Source: DATBGO01 sp963695645
Lineage (GTDB): Bacteria; Actinomycetota; Actinomycetes; Streptosporangiales; Streptosporangiaceae
Assembly (NCBI GenBank): GCA_963695645.1
Contig: CAVOHC010000011.1
Coordinates: 62,001 to 126,000 of the forward strand
Length of the DNA: 64,000 bases
Direction: 5' to 3'
Part shown: in pieces, positions 1 to 8,511 of the stretch
Position numbering within the stretch: position 1 is the stretch's first letter
How the letters are laid out: the number at the start of each line of letters is the position of its first letter
Translations under genes and position numbers: made by a program
Notes under the pieces: generated by a model
What the model saw: only the letters and a program-made list of their open reading frames with translations
Database searches by the model: none
What the model was told of the DNA's origin: nothing

Positions 1-2
1 AG

Positions 3-554
3 ATGACGGCGGGCACCCTGGAGGAGGCCGGCGACCGCTGGCGGCTGCGGTTCACCCGTGCCCTAGCCCATCCGCCGGAGAAGGTCTGGCGGGCGATCAC
101 CGAGCCGGAGCACCTGCGGGCATGGTTCCCGCAGCGGATCACCGGCGAATGGGTGGTCGGCAGCATGCTGACGTTTTCCCACGCCGGAGGCCTCGGGCCC
201 GACTTTGACGGGCAGGTGCTCGCCTGCGAGCCGCCCTCGCTGCTGGAGTTCCGCTGGGGCACCGACGTGATCCGGCTGGAAGTCGCGCCCCGGGGGGGCG
301 GCAGCACGCTGACCCTGCTGGACACCATCGACGGAGTCGGCAAGGCGGCGCGGGACGGCGCCGGCTGGCACGTGTGCCTCGACCACCTCGGCGCTCACCT
401 CGACGGGCGGTCACCGTCGCCAGCTGACGAGCTCTGGCTGCAGGTCCACCCACGCTACGTCGGATCATTCGGCCCCCGGGCAGGCACCATGGGGCCGCCG
501 CCAGGCAACGATCCGCAGGCTCGTCACTCTGCCGCCAGCACGAGTCGCGGATAG
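3..554 (+). CDS. SRPBCC (AHSA1-like) domain protein
   Basis: A 183-residue protein with the N-terminal signature of the SRPBCC/AHSA1 fold: VWRAITEPEHLRAWFP at about residues 28-43, and a GWHVCLDHL helix segment near residue 121 that forms the C-terminal helix of the pocket. Members bind small hydrophobic ligands or act as stress or toxin-resistance accessory proteins, but the ligand cannot be read from sequence. The ATG sits two bases inside the window, so an upstream start beyond the edge is possible. The last 40 residues are Pro/Gly/Ser-rich and look like a disordered tail. No cognate ArsR-type regulator is visible downstream, though one could lie upstream of the window. Confidence 0.75.
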   Translation: MTAGTLEEAGDRWRLRFTRALAHPPEKVWRAITEPEHLRAWFPQRITGEWVVGSMLTFSHAGGLGPDFDGQVLACEPPSLLEFRWGTDVIRLEVAPRGGGSTLTLLDTIDGVGKAARDGAGWHVCLDHLGAHLDGRSPSPADELWLQVHPRYVGSFGPRAGTMGPPPGNDPQARHSAASTSRG

Positions 555-772
555 CCGGGAGCCTTAACGTGGGCAGCGGTGTTCGTGCTGGTGCCTGTTA
601 GGTTGCGGAGAGCCGGATCCTGACGCCGATGGAGTCAGCGACGCGGGCAGGTCGCCAGCACCGGGCACTACCAATATGCTGATCGCCAGCAGTGAGGGCG
701 GGTCAGGGCACCTGACAATGCTGGTGACCTTAGTCACTCCCGCAGCATGCCAGCAAGTGCCACCATGGCCTC

Positions 773-2503
773 ATGACGACCGATTCCCCAGCCACCGCAG
801 CGTTCCGCGCCGCCCGCGATCTGCTGCAGGCCACCCGCGAGGACTACCAGGCGGCCCGTAGCCAGTTCAAATGGCCAGAGCTGGCCGAGTTCAATTTCGC
901 TCTCGACTGGTTCGACGTGCTCGCCGCCGAGCAGCCCGACGCCCTCGCCTTGCGCGTTGTTACCGCCAGCAGCGACGAGCAGCTCAGTTACGCGCAGCTC
1001 GCAGCCCGGTCAGACCAGGTCGCCAGCTGGCTGCGCGGCCTCGGCGTCGGTCGCGGCGACCGGATGCTGGTCATGCTCGGTAACATCGTCCCGCTCTGGG
1101 AGGTAATCCTGGCCGCGATAAAACTCGGCGCGGTCATCATCCCGGCATCGACGCTGCTCCCCTCCGAGGATCTCAGCGACCGGGTGGCCAGGGGCGATGT
1201 GCGGCACGTCGTCACCGAGACGGTGCACACCGAGAAGTTCGGGTTCCTGGATGGCGGCCAGACCCAGGTCGCGGTCACCACCGCCGCCGACCAGGCACCC
1301 GGCTGGCATCATTACAGCGAGGCCGACAGCACCGAGCCGCACTTCTCCCCGGACGGCGTGACCAAGGGCAGCGATACGCTGCTGCTCTACTTCACCTCGG
1401 GCACCACGGCCCAGCCGAAGCTGGTCGAGCACACGAACGTCTCCTATCCGGTCGGGCACCTGTCCACCATGTACTGGCTTGGCCTGCTCCCCGGGGACGT
1501 GCACCTGAACGTCTCCTCCCCCGGCTGGGCCAAGCATGCCTGGAGCAACGTGTTCTCGCCCTGGATCGCGGGGGCCGGTTCGCTGGTCCTCGGCCACGAG
1601 CGGTTCTCCCCTGCTGCCCTCTTCGACACGGTCGGCCGCTGCCGCGCTACCTCGCTGTGCGCGCCGCCCACCGTCTGGCGGATGCTCGTCCAGGCCGACC
1701 TGGCCAGCTGCGATATCAGCAGCCTGCGCGAGTGCGTCGCCGCCGGGGAGCCGCTCAACCCGGAGGTGATCGACCAGGTACAGCGGGCCTGGAAGATCAC
1801 CGTGCGGGATGGCTACGGCCAGACAGAGACGACCTTGCAGATCGGGAACACGCCGGGCCAGCCGGTCAAGCCCGGGTCGATGGGCCGGGAAATGCCCGGC
1901 TACGACGCGGTCCTGGTCGATCCGCTCACCGGCAAGCCAGGTGGCGAGGGCGAGATCTGCCTCGACCTGGCCAGGCCCCCACTCGGCCTGATGGCCGGGT
2001 ACCGGGATGACCCGGAGCGGTCCGCCGAGGCGATGCGGGACGGTTACTATCACACCGGCGACGTGGCCAGCAGGGCGGACGACGGCTACATCACCTATAT
2101 CGGGCGGACCGACGACGTGTTCAAGGCGTCCGACTACCGGATCTCCCCGTTCGAGCTGGAGAGCATCCTGATCGAGCACGAGGCCGTGGCCGAGGCGGCC
2201 GTGGTGCCCTCACCCGACCCGGTCCGGCTGGCCGTGCCGAAGGCCTACGTGCTGCTGGCCGTCGGCTATGAGCCGTCCGCCGAGACGGCGTTCGCCATCC
2301 TCGCCTACACCAGGGAACGGCTGGCTCCCTACAAGCGGATCCGCAGGCTCGAGTTCGCCGATCTGCCGAAGACGATCTCGGGCAAGATCCGCCGGGTCCA
2401 GCTGCGGGCGCTCGAAATCGACCGGCAAGGCGAGCAGCCAGCGGCCGGCGAGCGCGCCGCCACCGAATTCTGGGAAGAGGACTTTACCTTTATCCAGCGC
2501 TAA
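773..2503 (+). CDS. AMP-dependent acyl-CoA synthetase (medium-chain/acetyl-CoA synthetase type)
   Basis: A 576-residue ANL-superfamily adenylating enzyme expected to activate a carboxylic acid to acyl-AMP and then acyl-CoA. The A3 phosphate loop LYFTSGTTAQPKL lies at residues 205-217. The A5 motif DGYGQTETT follows near 350. The A7/A8 hinge region (YHTGDV, then IGRTDDVFKASDYRISPFE) lies near 425-460. The C-terminal catalytic lysine lies in KTISGKIRR near 545. The length and the DYRISPFELES A8 form match the medium-chain acyl-CoA synthetase/acetyl-CoA synthetase branch. The chain length of the substrate is not predictable. The gene is transcribed alone, with no clear operon partner. The ATG at 773 has only a weak ribosome binding site, but the homologous N-terminus begins close to it. 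Confidence 0.88.
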   Translation: MTTDSPATAAFRAARDLLQATREDYQAARSQFKWPELAEFNFALDWFDVLAAEQPDALALRVVTASSDEQLSYAQLAARSDQVASWLRGLGVGRGDRMLVMLGNIVPLWEVILAAIKLGAVIIPASTLLPSEDLSDRVARGDVRHVVTETVHTEKFGFLDGGQTQVAVTTAADQAPGWHHYSEADSTEPHFSPDGVTKGSDTLLLYFTSGTTAQPKLVEHTNVSYPVGHLSTMYWLGLLPGDVHLNVSSPGWAKHAWSNVFSPWIAGAGSLVLGHERFSPAALFDTVGRCRATSLCAPPTVWRMLVQADLASCDISSLRECVAAGEPLNPEVIDQVQRAWKITVRDGYGQTETTLQIGNTPGQPVKPGSMGREMPGYDAVLVDPLTGKPGGEGEICLDLARPPLGLMAGYRDDPERSAEAMRDGYYHTGDVASRADDGYITYIGRTDDVFKASDYRISPFELESILIEHEAVAEAAVVPSPDPVRLAVPKAYVLLAVGYEPSAETAFAILAYTRERLAPYKRIRRLEFADLPKTISGKIRRVQLRALEIDRQGEQPAAGERAATEFWEEDFTFIQR

Positions 2504-2662
2504 GGGTACCCGGGGCAGGGCCGCCCTGGCCTGCGGTCCGGCCGGCCACCGCGAGGCATCGGCCGCCGAGCCGCTGTCACAGGCGTGCCTGTCACGGGCG
2601 CTCCGATGGGCGCTCCGATGGGCACCGCGATGGGCGGCTCTGTCCGCCGGTAACGACGCTGG

Positions 2663-3714
2663 TTAGCTTGTCACGTCCGCGGTCGTGAACCGTGCCCAGG
2701 CCACCGAGCCGAAGATGATCACGTACACGACGAACGACAGCAGCCCGTGAACCGCGCTCGTCCAGTCGACCGGTGCGCGCAGCAGCGCATCGAACGCGAG
2801 CCAGAAATGAGTCGGCAGGAAGGGGTGGATCGCGGCGAACTGCGAGACGCTGTCGGCCACCTCACTGCCGACCACGATGACGAGGGTCGCCGCCATCGCG
2901 GCGATCGCATGCTCGGTCAGTGTCGAGACGGCCAGCCCTATCGCGCCGAGCGCCGCCATCGCCGCGGCTACATACAGGGTTACCAGCAGCAATCGCAGCA
3001 GCCCGGCGGCGAGCGGGACCGTCGTCCCGGACAGCAGCGTCACCGGGCCGACCGGGAACAGCGCCACGCCGGTGGCCAGTGACACAACGGTGACCAGCAG
3101 GCACGCGGCCAGGCCGAAGATGACCACCGCCGTGTATTTGATGAACAGCAGCCTGGTCCGGCCGACCGGGACGGCGAGCAGGTAACGCAGCGTTCCGAGC
3201 CCGGCCTCGCCGGCGATGGAGTCCCCGGCTACCACCGCGACCGCCAGCGGCAGCACCAGGATGAGCAGCACGGTGGTCGCGGCCAGCGCGAGGAAGACGC
3301 CGTTGTCGGTGACCTGCGAGAAGAACGCCGGGCCCGGGCCGCCGTCACCGCCGCCACCGCCGCCGCCTCCCGATGACGCCTGCAACCGCAACGCGACGCC
3401 GATCAGGATGGGGAGCGCGGCCAGCACGCCGAGCAGCGCCTGATTGCGACGGCGGCCGAAGGTCAGGCGAAGCTCCGAGCCAAGAAACCGAAGCCAGGAA
3501 TTAACGGGAGTCCCGGGGTGACCCGCCAGCTCAGGGTGATGCCCGGGCCCGGGGAGAATGGCCTGCGCGGTCGCGGTTCCGCCCGGCCCGCCGCCACGCC
3601 CGCCCGCGCCGCCCGGCCCGCCCGCGCCGCCGGCCCGCCCGCGCCGCCAGGCCCGCCCGCGCCGCCCGGCCCGCCCGCGCCGCGTGGCCCGCCGCCCAGC
3701 TCAGCCGTTGACAT
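2663..3714 (-). CDS. ABC-2 type transporter permease, frame broken in an N-terminal repeat
   Basis: Integral membrane partner of the ATPase encoded just upstream. Six hydrophobic segments can be seen, from VLAALPILIGVALRL near the N-terminus to FVVYVIIFGSVAW near the C-terminus, plus a Gly-rich loop after the first. In the permease frame, recognisable family sequence (SWLRFLGSELRLTFGRRRNQ) lies upstream of the first start codon in that frame (GTG at 3427). No ATG, GTG or TTG occurs in that frame between 3428 and 3700. An ATG at 3714 that overlaps the ATPase stop opens a Gly-rich frame which would join the permease if one base were restored in the 17-nt repeat unit at 3618-3634. The corrected protein would be about 350 residues. 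As assembled the gene is disrupted, or the reading is an assembly error. The family call is firm; the intact state is not. Confidence 0.75.
3600..3688. repeat. 18-bp tandem repeat (five units, one unit 17 bp)
   Basis: Five head-to-tail units on the plus strand begin at 3600, 3618, 3635, 3653 and 3671. Four are 18 bp (consensus CCGCCCGCGCCGCCCGGC). The second, 3618-3634, is 17 bp and lacks one C of the CCC run. On the minus strand they encode Gly-Gly-Ala-Gly-Gly-Pro hexapeptides in the N-terminal extension of the ABC permease. The short unit is exactly where the frame of that gene breaks. Confidence 0.9.
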
Positions 3715-4846
3715 CGAAGCCCTCGCCGGTCAGCTCGACGAACCGGTCCTCCAGGCTGGGCCGCGGGGTGGCCAGCCCGGCGACGGGCACCCCCGCGTGC
3801 ACCAGCTCAGCACAGATAACCTCCGGCCGCTCCGCGCCGAGATCCGCGCTGACCTCGAGATCGGTGCAGCGGACGTCGGCCAGCCCGAGCTTGGCCAGCA
3901 CGCCCGCCGCGGCGGCGACGTCCGGGCTGCGGACCATGATCCGGGTCGCGCCGCCGCCGCGCAGCTCGGCCAGCGTGCCCTCGAAGACCAGCTGGCCGGC
4001 CCGCATGACGCCCACGTGCGAGCAGATCTGCTCGACTTCGGCCAGCAGGTGCGAGGAGACAAAGATGGTGGTGCCCTCGGCGGCGATCTCCCTGATCAGT
4101 GAGCGGACCTCGCGGGTGCCCTGCGGGTCGAGGCCGTTGGTCGGCTCGTCCAGGATCATCAGCTCGCGCGGCTGCAGCAGCCCGGCGGCGATCGCGAGCC
4201 GCTGCTTCATCCCGAGCGAGTAGGCGCGGAACCGCTTGCCCGCGGCGGCCAGCAGGCCGACCCGCTCCAGCGCCCGGTCGATCCGCGCCCCGGCGGTGCT
4301 GCGGCTGGCGGTCCGGTCCGCGGCATCCAGCCTGGCCAGGTTAGCCCGGCCGGACAGCTGCGGATAGAACGCCGGGCCCTCCACCAGCGAGCCCACCTTG
4401 GGCAGCACGGCATTGACCCCGCCGGGCATCGGCACGCCAAGCATCTCGTGGCTGCCGCTGGTCGGCTCGATCAGGCCGAGCAGCATCCGGATCGTGGTGG
4501 TCTTGCCCGAGCCGTTCGGCCCGAGGAAGCCGTACACCGCGCCGCGCGGAACCGCCAGGTCGATGCCGGCCACGGCCAGCTGGCCACGGAACCGCTTGGC
4601 CAGCCCGCTGGTGGCGATGGCCAGCCCCGCGCCCGGGTCGCCCACCCCCTGGGCTGTCCCGCCCTCGCGAGCTGCGCCCTCGGGAGCTGCGCCCTCGCGA
4701 GCTGCGCCCTGGCTCGTAGCGAGCGGGCCCCAGACCGACGCGCCCGGGGCAGGCCCGGTTTTCTGATCACCGTCCGCGTCGCCGTCGCCGTTGCCGCCGA
4801 AGCTGATCTGGTCGGGCTGCGCGTCAGGGCCGCCGCCCGGGCTCAC
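3701..4846 (-). CDS. ABC transporter ATP-binding protein
   Basis: A 381-residue ATPase that would power the adjacent permease at the membrane. Walker A GPNGSGKT lies at residues 109-116. The signature region YSLGMKQRLAIAAGLL, Walker B LMILDEPTNGLDPQG and the H-loop SSHLLAEVEQ follow in order. The first 70 residues are a low-complexity acidic/Ala-rich extension containing a 15-bp repeat (4664-4712, Gly-Ala-Ala-Arg-Glu type). A shorter protein starting near residue 73 would be enough for the fold. The GTG start overlaps the stop of the upstream LolA-like segment by GTGA, which indicates translational coupling. The order carrier, ATPase, permease resembles actinobacterial LolA-like/ABC cassettes. 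The substrate is unknown. Confidence 0.88.
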   Translation of the reverse strand: MSPGGGPDAQPDQISFGGNGDGDADGDQKTGPAPGASVWGPLATSQGAAREGAAPEGAAREGGTAQGVGDPGAGLAIATSGLAKRFRGQLAVAGIDLAVPRGAVYGFLGPNGSGKTTTIRMLLGLIEPTSGSHEMLGVPMPGGVNAVLPKVGSLVEGPAFYPQLSGRANLARLDAADRTASRSTAGARIDRALERVGLLAAAGKRFRAYSLGMKQRLAIAAGLLQPRELMILDEPTNGLDPQGTREVRSLIREIAAEGTTIFVSSHLLAEVEQICSHVGVMRAGQLVFEGTLAELRGGGATRIMVRSPDVAAAAGVLAKLGLADVRCTDLEVSADLGAERPEVICAELVHAGVPVAGLATPRPSLEDRFVELTGEGFDVNG

Positions 4847-5481
4847 TTGACCTGGGCCGCGTCGGCGTAGAGCACCGCCGGGGTGACCGCGCCGACCAGG
4901 ATCTTGCCGTTGCTGGTGACCAGCACCGAAACCAGGCTGGTGGTCAGCAGCCGGCCGCTCCCCCAGGTCCCGTGGACCGGTTTCGCCGACTTCAGCAGCG
5001 TCCCGAGGATGGCGAGATCCGGTCCGCCCGGGACAACCAGGGTGTGCGGCGGGGCCGCGGACGCCTGCTCGCGGATCACTTCCTGCGAGGTGCCCGCGGG
5101 CGCCTGCTCTCGGACCGCTACCCGCGAGGCGGAAAGGAACCCGCCGAACAGCTGGCCCGCGCTGGCCGCCGCCAGGCCGTTGGCCGGGATGACCACGACC
5201 GTCAGCCAGTCCTTGCCCAGTACCGCCGGTCCGGCGCCGGACGGCAGGCCGAGCCCTTCCACCGCGCGAAACGCGGGCGGCGCGCTGAGCGGCGCGTGGC
5301 CGGCCCAGAAGGCAGCGGCGCCAGCCGGATTCACCACAATCCGGCTGGCGCGCGAGGTCGCGGCGTCGAACTGGCGCACCGCGGCGGCGCGCTGGGCCGC
5401 GGTCAGGTTCTTGGGCAGGTGCGCGGCGAACGCCCGGCGCAGCTGCTGCAGCGCGGCACCCTGGGCGGGTACCAGATGCAA
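4843..5481 (-). CDS. LolA/RseB-like carrier, C-terminal part (separated by frame breaks)
   Basis: This segment encodes what looks like the C-terminal third of the LolA/RseB-like protein encoded upstream. It carries a GKDWLTVVV segment, and near the end WGSGRLLTTSLVSVLVTSNG followed by ILVGAVTP. Both patterns occur at the end of actinobacterial LolA-family proteins (family knowledge). The only in-frame start near its beginning is a TTG at 5481 with no good ribosome binding site, and the frame stays open upstream. The two parts together span 1,804 nt. Adding two bases gives 602 codons, which agrees with two single-base losses between the parts. Residues 1-90 of this part (Ala-rich, helical) have no recognised family. 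It overlaps the ATPase start by four bases. Confidence 0.65.
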   Translation of the reverse strand: MHLVPAQGAALQQLRRAFAAHLPKNLTAAQRAAAVRQFDAATSRASRIVVNPAGAAAFWAGHAPLSAPPAFRAVEGLGLPSGAGPAVLGKDWLTVVVIPANGLAAASAGQLFGGFLSASRVAVREQAPAGTSQEVIREQASAAPPHTLVVPGGPDLAILGTLLKSAKPVHGTWGSGRLLTTSLVSVLVTSNGKILVGAVTPAVLYADAAQVK

Positions 5482-5545
5482 CCGGACCGCCTGAGGCAGG
5501 CCCTTCAGCGCTTCGGCCGGCCGATCTGCACCTGGCGGACGCCCT

Positions 5546-6646
5546 TCAGCGTGACCTGGCCGCCCTGCACGGTGACCTGGCCGCCCTGCACGGGACCTGG
5601 CCGCCCTGCACGGCGACCTGGCTGCCCGGCACTGTGACCTGGCTGCCCTTCAGCGTGGCCGGGAGGCGGGGCACAACCCTCCCCGAGGCGCCGGCCAGCG
5701 CGCCGTTGGCGCCGATCAGGCCCGGCAGCAGCCCGCTGAGCATCCCCGGGGCCGGGCCGACGGGCACCGTGATCGTCTTCACCTTGGCGCCGGGCGGTGC
5801 GGTGAACGCGAAGTTACTGGCGGCAGGGGTACCGAACTGCAGCGACGTGAAGCCCACCTGGAAGGCGGGGCTGCTCGAACCGCGGGCGAAGATCTGCACC
5901 CGCAGCGGCAGGGCCCGCTGGGCGTCGATGGCGATCCGGATCTCGCCGATCAGCGACCGGCTGTCCTTGGGCGCCAGCGAGATCTGGTAGGCCGGCTGGC
6001 CGGCGATGGAGACGTTCTGCTGGAGTCCCACCTTGGTCGTGGGCCCGATCGCCGCGAGCGCCTGCTTGGCCAGCTGCTGCGGGGTGGGCGCGGCGGGGGT
6101 GACGGTGGAGCTGCTGCCCTGCGGCGCGGTAGCAGCGCCTGCGGGCAGCACGAGATGAGTGGCCTGGCTGGTCTTGCTGTTCCAGTACCAGACGTTACGG
6201 CCGTCCCGGCGGACATCGGACTCACCGAGCTGCACCGGGACAGCGATCCGCACGTGCGCCGGGTCGGCGTACCAGATATTGACCGTGTGCGAGCCGGACA
6301 GCCAGGACAGCGCGGACAGCGGGTCGCCGGAGCCGACGTTCGGCAGGCTGGGGATCCCGAGTGCCGCCGATTCCTGGACCACCGCGGTCATCGGCGGCAG
6401 CACCCGCGCGGAATTCACCGCGGCGAGGAGCTGGACCGGGGTCCGGGACGGCAGCGACGGAGCGGCCTGGGCGCCGGACATCGCGAAGCCGGCGCCCACT
6501 ACCCCGGTCAGGGCCACCGCGCCCGCCGGGACTCCCCACCGGGCGATGCGCGGGAACCTGCGCTGGGCAATCATGCCGCCTCCGGGGTTACTCGGGCCCG
6601 GCGGGCGGGCTGGTGCTCCCAGCCGGGCCGGGTCCGGTGTCGTCAT
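5546..6646 (-). CDS. LolA/RseB-like secreted carrier protein, N-terminal part
   Basis: An exported protein: a membrane segment (GVPAGAVALTGVVGAGFAMSG) near residues 38-58 is followed by a domain of the LolA/MucB-RseB half-barrel type. Supporting motifs are HTVNIWYADPAHVRI, VWYWNSKTSQATHL and LPLRVQIFARG, and the domain ends with FAFTAPPGAKV. The family binds lipidated or hydrophobic cargo outside the membrane; the cargo here is unknown. The reading frame runs into a 21-bp repeat array and terminates in an out-of-frame Cys/Arg-rich tail at 5546, so the true protein continues into the 4843-5481 segment after repair. The internal Met at residue 25 is an alternative start. It heads the carrier-ATPase-permease operon. 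Confidence 0.75.
   Translation of the reverse strand: MTTPDPARLGAPARPPGPSNPGGGMIAQRRFPRIARWGVPAGAVALTGVVGAGFAMSGAQAAPSLPSRTPVQLLAAVNSARVLPPMTAVVQESAALGIPSLPNVGSGDPLSALSWLSGSHTVNIWYADPAHVRIAVPVQLGESDVRRDGRNVWYWNSKTSQATHLVLPAGAATAPQGSSSTVTPAAPTPQQLAKQALAAIGPTTKVGLQQNVSIAGQPAYQISLAPKDSRSLIGEIRIAIDAQRALPLRVQIFARGSSSPAFQVGFTSLQFGTPAASNFAFTAPPGAKVKTITVPVGPAPGMLSGLLPGLIGANGALAGASGRVVPRLPATLKGSQVTVPGSQVAVQGGQVPCRAARSPCRAARSR
5551..5654. repeat. 21-bp tandem repeat (five units, one unit 20 bp)
   Basis: Units start at 5551, 5572, 5593, 5613 and 5634 and follow the pattern GTGACCTGGCYGCCCTGCACG. The third unit (5593-5612) is 20 bp, reading GGACC where the others read GTGACC or GCGACC. On the minus strand the array encodes repeated Gln-Val-Thr-Val-Gln-Gly-Gly-like heptapeptides. 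The short unit is the point at which the LolA-like frame is lost. Confidence 0.9.
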
Positions 6647-6767
6647 CGGTTGTCTGTCTCACCATACGGCGTGTGGCGGCCAGGAACGGAATCAGCAGCA
6701 GCTCGGGCGCCCGGTACCGCGAGCACGGCCGGCTGCGGCCGCGCGGTCCCACCGGAGCCCGTGCCGG

Positions 6768-8366
6768 TCACAGCCGGACCGGCGGCCACAGATTGTGCTT
6801 CGCCGCGATCGGGTCACCTGGCCACTCGTCCATCGCGTCCAGGTTGTCGTGCGCGGCATACGAGTGCGCGGCCGGCCCGTCAGCGAACGCCCGCAGCACG
6901 TTGGCGGTCACCTTGCGGGTGAAATCCCCGCACGCCTTGGTGATTCCCCAGCCGTAGAGGGGCTCGGCGAACGATTCCACCCAGCGCATCGTGCCAGCGT
7001 TGAAGACGCCGGCCCCGCTGCGGTGGGTGTAATAGGCCGAATCCGCGTAACTGTTGACGCCGTTGCAGGTCACCGGCGAGTGCGAGAGGACCTGGATCGG
7101 CCGCTGGACCGGGTAGCCCGGGTTGACCCGGTCGTACTCGATGCCGACCATAGCGGCGAACCTGGTGCCCTTCCGCGCGCCGGTTCCGGCAAACATCCAG
7201 GCGTCCGGCGTGGCCACCACGTAATCCGCGACGGTCGGGAAGCCCTCATACAGGGTGCCGATCACGGAGGATTCCGGGTCCGGGTGCGGCTCCTCCCGCC
7301 AGTCGGTGGTGACCAGGGCGTTGTCCTTGCCGTACATGGGGTCCTGCTGGTAACTGGTCCGGTAGCAGACCACCAGCCGGTTGGCGCCCAGCTTGGTCGG
7401 CTCGAGGCGGGTGCGCCTGAACATGGCGTTGGCACCGAGGAACGCGAGGTTGACCCCGGCGTCCCTGGCCGCAGTGACGTGCGCGCGCTCGGGCGGCGAC
7501 CAGTACTCGTCGTGCCCGAGCGAGATCAGCGCGCTCGCGCCATCCAGGGCGTGCGCGTCGCTGGCAATGTCCATGCTGGTCAGGTAGGCCAGCGGCAGCC
7601 CGAGCCGCTCGGCCAGGTTGATGAATTTCCGCTCGTAGACCATGAACAGGTAGGCGCCCTCCTGGTCATACGGCCGGTCCAGGCTGACGGCCAGCGCGCG
7701 GTCGTCGTACTGCCCGGTCGGTCCGACGTAGAGGTCGTAACCGCCCCAGGTGTTGTAGGCCTGCCAGGTCGCGACCCCGTTCTTGATCACGACCTTGCCC
7801 GCGGCGCTCTCCGACCGCACGGTCAGCGGCACATATCGCTGCCCCGCGTCCGCGTCCAGCCGAAGCAGGTAAGACCCCGCGGGCCAGCCATCGGTCGGGA
7901 TGGTCAGCGACAGGCCCCAGTCGGCGTGGACCGTGTTGGTCTCCGCGATCATCACCGACGGCTTCTGCCCGCGTCCCCGCACCGGGCCCGATTCCCACAC
8001 CTTGCGCGCCAGGTCGCCGCGGTACCAGCCCATCCGGAACGCCCGCACCCGGAACTCGCGGGACGTCGTCGAGACCAGGAGCTGGACCTGCTCCCCCGGC
8101 AGCACGCTGGCCTGCGCCGCGTAGCCCATGATCGCGTCGGGCGGGCCCAGCTTGCGGATCCACCAGCGCCGGTCGCCGGGCAGGTCATTCTCCGCTACCG
8201 GCCGGGTCCGCTTGGCGGCGGCCGTCTTCGGGCCAGCCTGCGCGGGAGCGCCCGGGCCGCTAGAACACGCCGTCACCGCCGCGGCGGGAACCGCGGCGGC
8301 GGCAGCCGCACCGCCAATGAATGCTCTTCGCGAATAGGAACGACGCGGCCTCATGTGCTCAAGCAT
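6768..8366 (-). CDS. DmfA2-like secreted lipoprotein (N,N-dimethylformamidase beta-subunit-like domain)
   Basis: About 530 residues from the ATG at 8366; an ATG at 8354 is equally possible. The N-terminus has a twin-arginine-like stretch (RRSYSRRAFIGG), a hydrophobic core and a lipobox-like VTACSS, so the mature protein is probably a lipoprotein outside the membrane. The body contains segments typical of the large-subunit-like C-terminal domain of N,N-dimethylformamidase: RAFRMGWYRGDLARKVWESG, WQAYNTWGGYDLY, ISLGHDEYWSPPERAHV, NLAFLGANAMFRRTRLE and ATPDAWMFAGTG. Activity on formamides is not implied for this wide family. It ends downstream of the oxidase genes but is separated by a 138-bp repeat-bearing gap. 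Confidence 0.8.
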   Translation of the reverse strand: MLEHMRPRRSYSRRAFIGGAAAAAAVPAAAVTACSSGPGAPAQAGPKTAAAKRTRPVAENDLPGDRRWWIRKLGPPDAIMGYAAQASVLPGEQVQLLVSTTSREFRVRAFRMGWYRGDLARKVWESGPVRGRGQKPSVMIAETNTVHADWGLSLTIPTDGWPAGSYLLRLDADAGQRYVPLTVRSESAAGKVVIKNGVATWQAYNTWGGYDLYVGPTGQYDDRALAVSLDRPYDQEGAYLFMVYERKFINLAERLGLPLAYLTSMDIASDAHALDGASALISLGHDEYWSPPERAHVTAARDAGVNLAFLGANAMFRRTRLEPTKLGANRLVVCYRTSYQQDPMYGKDNALVTTDWREEPHPDPESSVIGTLYEGFPTVADYVVATPDAWMFAGTGARKGTRFAAMVGIEYDRVNPGYPVQRPIQVLSHSPVTCNGVNSYADSAYYTHRSGAGVFNAGTMRWVESFAEPLYGWGITKACGDFTRKVTANVLRAFADGPAAHSYAAHDNLDAMDEWPGDPIAAKHNLWPPVRL

Positions 8367-8427
8367 CGCCCATCTCACATCATCGGCCGGCCTAACCCGC
8401 CGGAAAAAGATCCCCGGGCTGCCGGCA

Positions 8428-8511
8428 GTGCGATATCCCCGGCGGCTGCCAGCCGTGCAGAATCCCCACCCCCGCAGCGGCCATCGGTGCAATATCCCCG
8501 GCGGCTACCAG
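8428..8511. repeat. 25-bp direct repeat pair, 59-bp period
   Basis: Two 25-bp copies (8428-8452 and 8487-8511) share the core ATATCCCCGGCGGCT and differ at two positions. A partial third match (GTGCAGAATCCCC) lies between them. The second copy runs into the 3' end of ctaB. The role is unknown; it is probably a small expansion in the intergenic region. Confidence 0.7.

Noticed and set aside
3428..3703. Programmed readthrough of the ATPase TGA into the permease (same frame, open for 91 codons)
   Set aside because: Possible in principle, but the one-base-short repeat unit and the ATG overlapping the ATPase stop explain the arrangement more simply.
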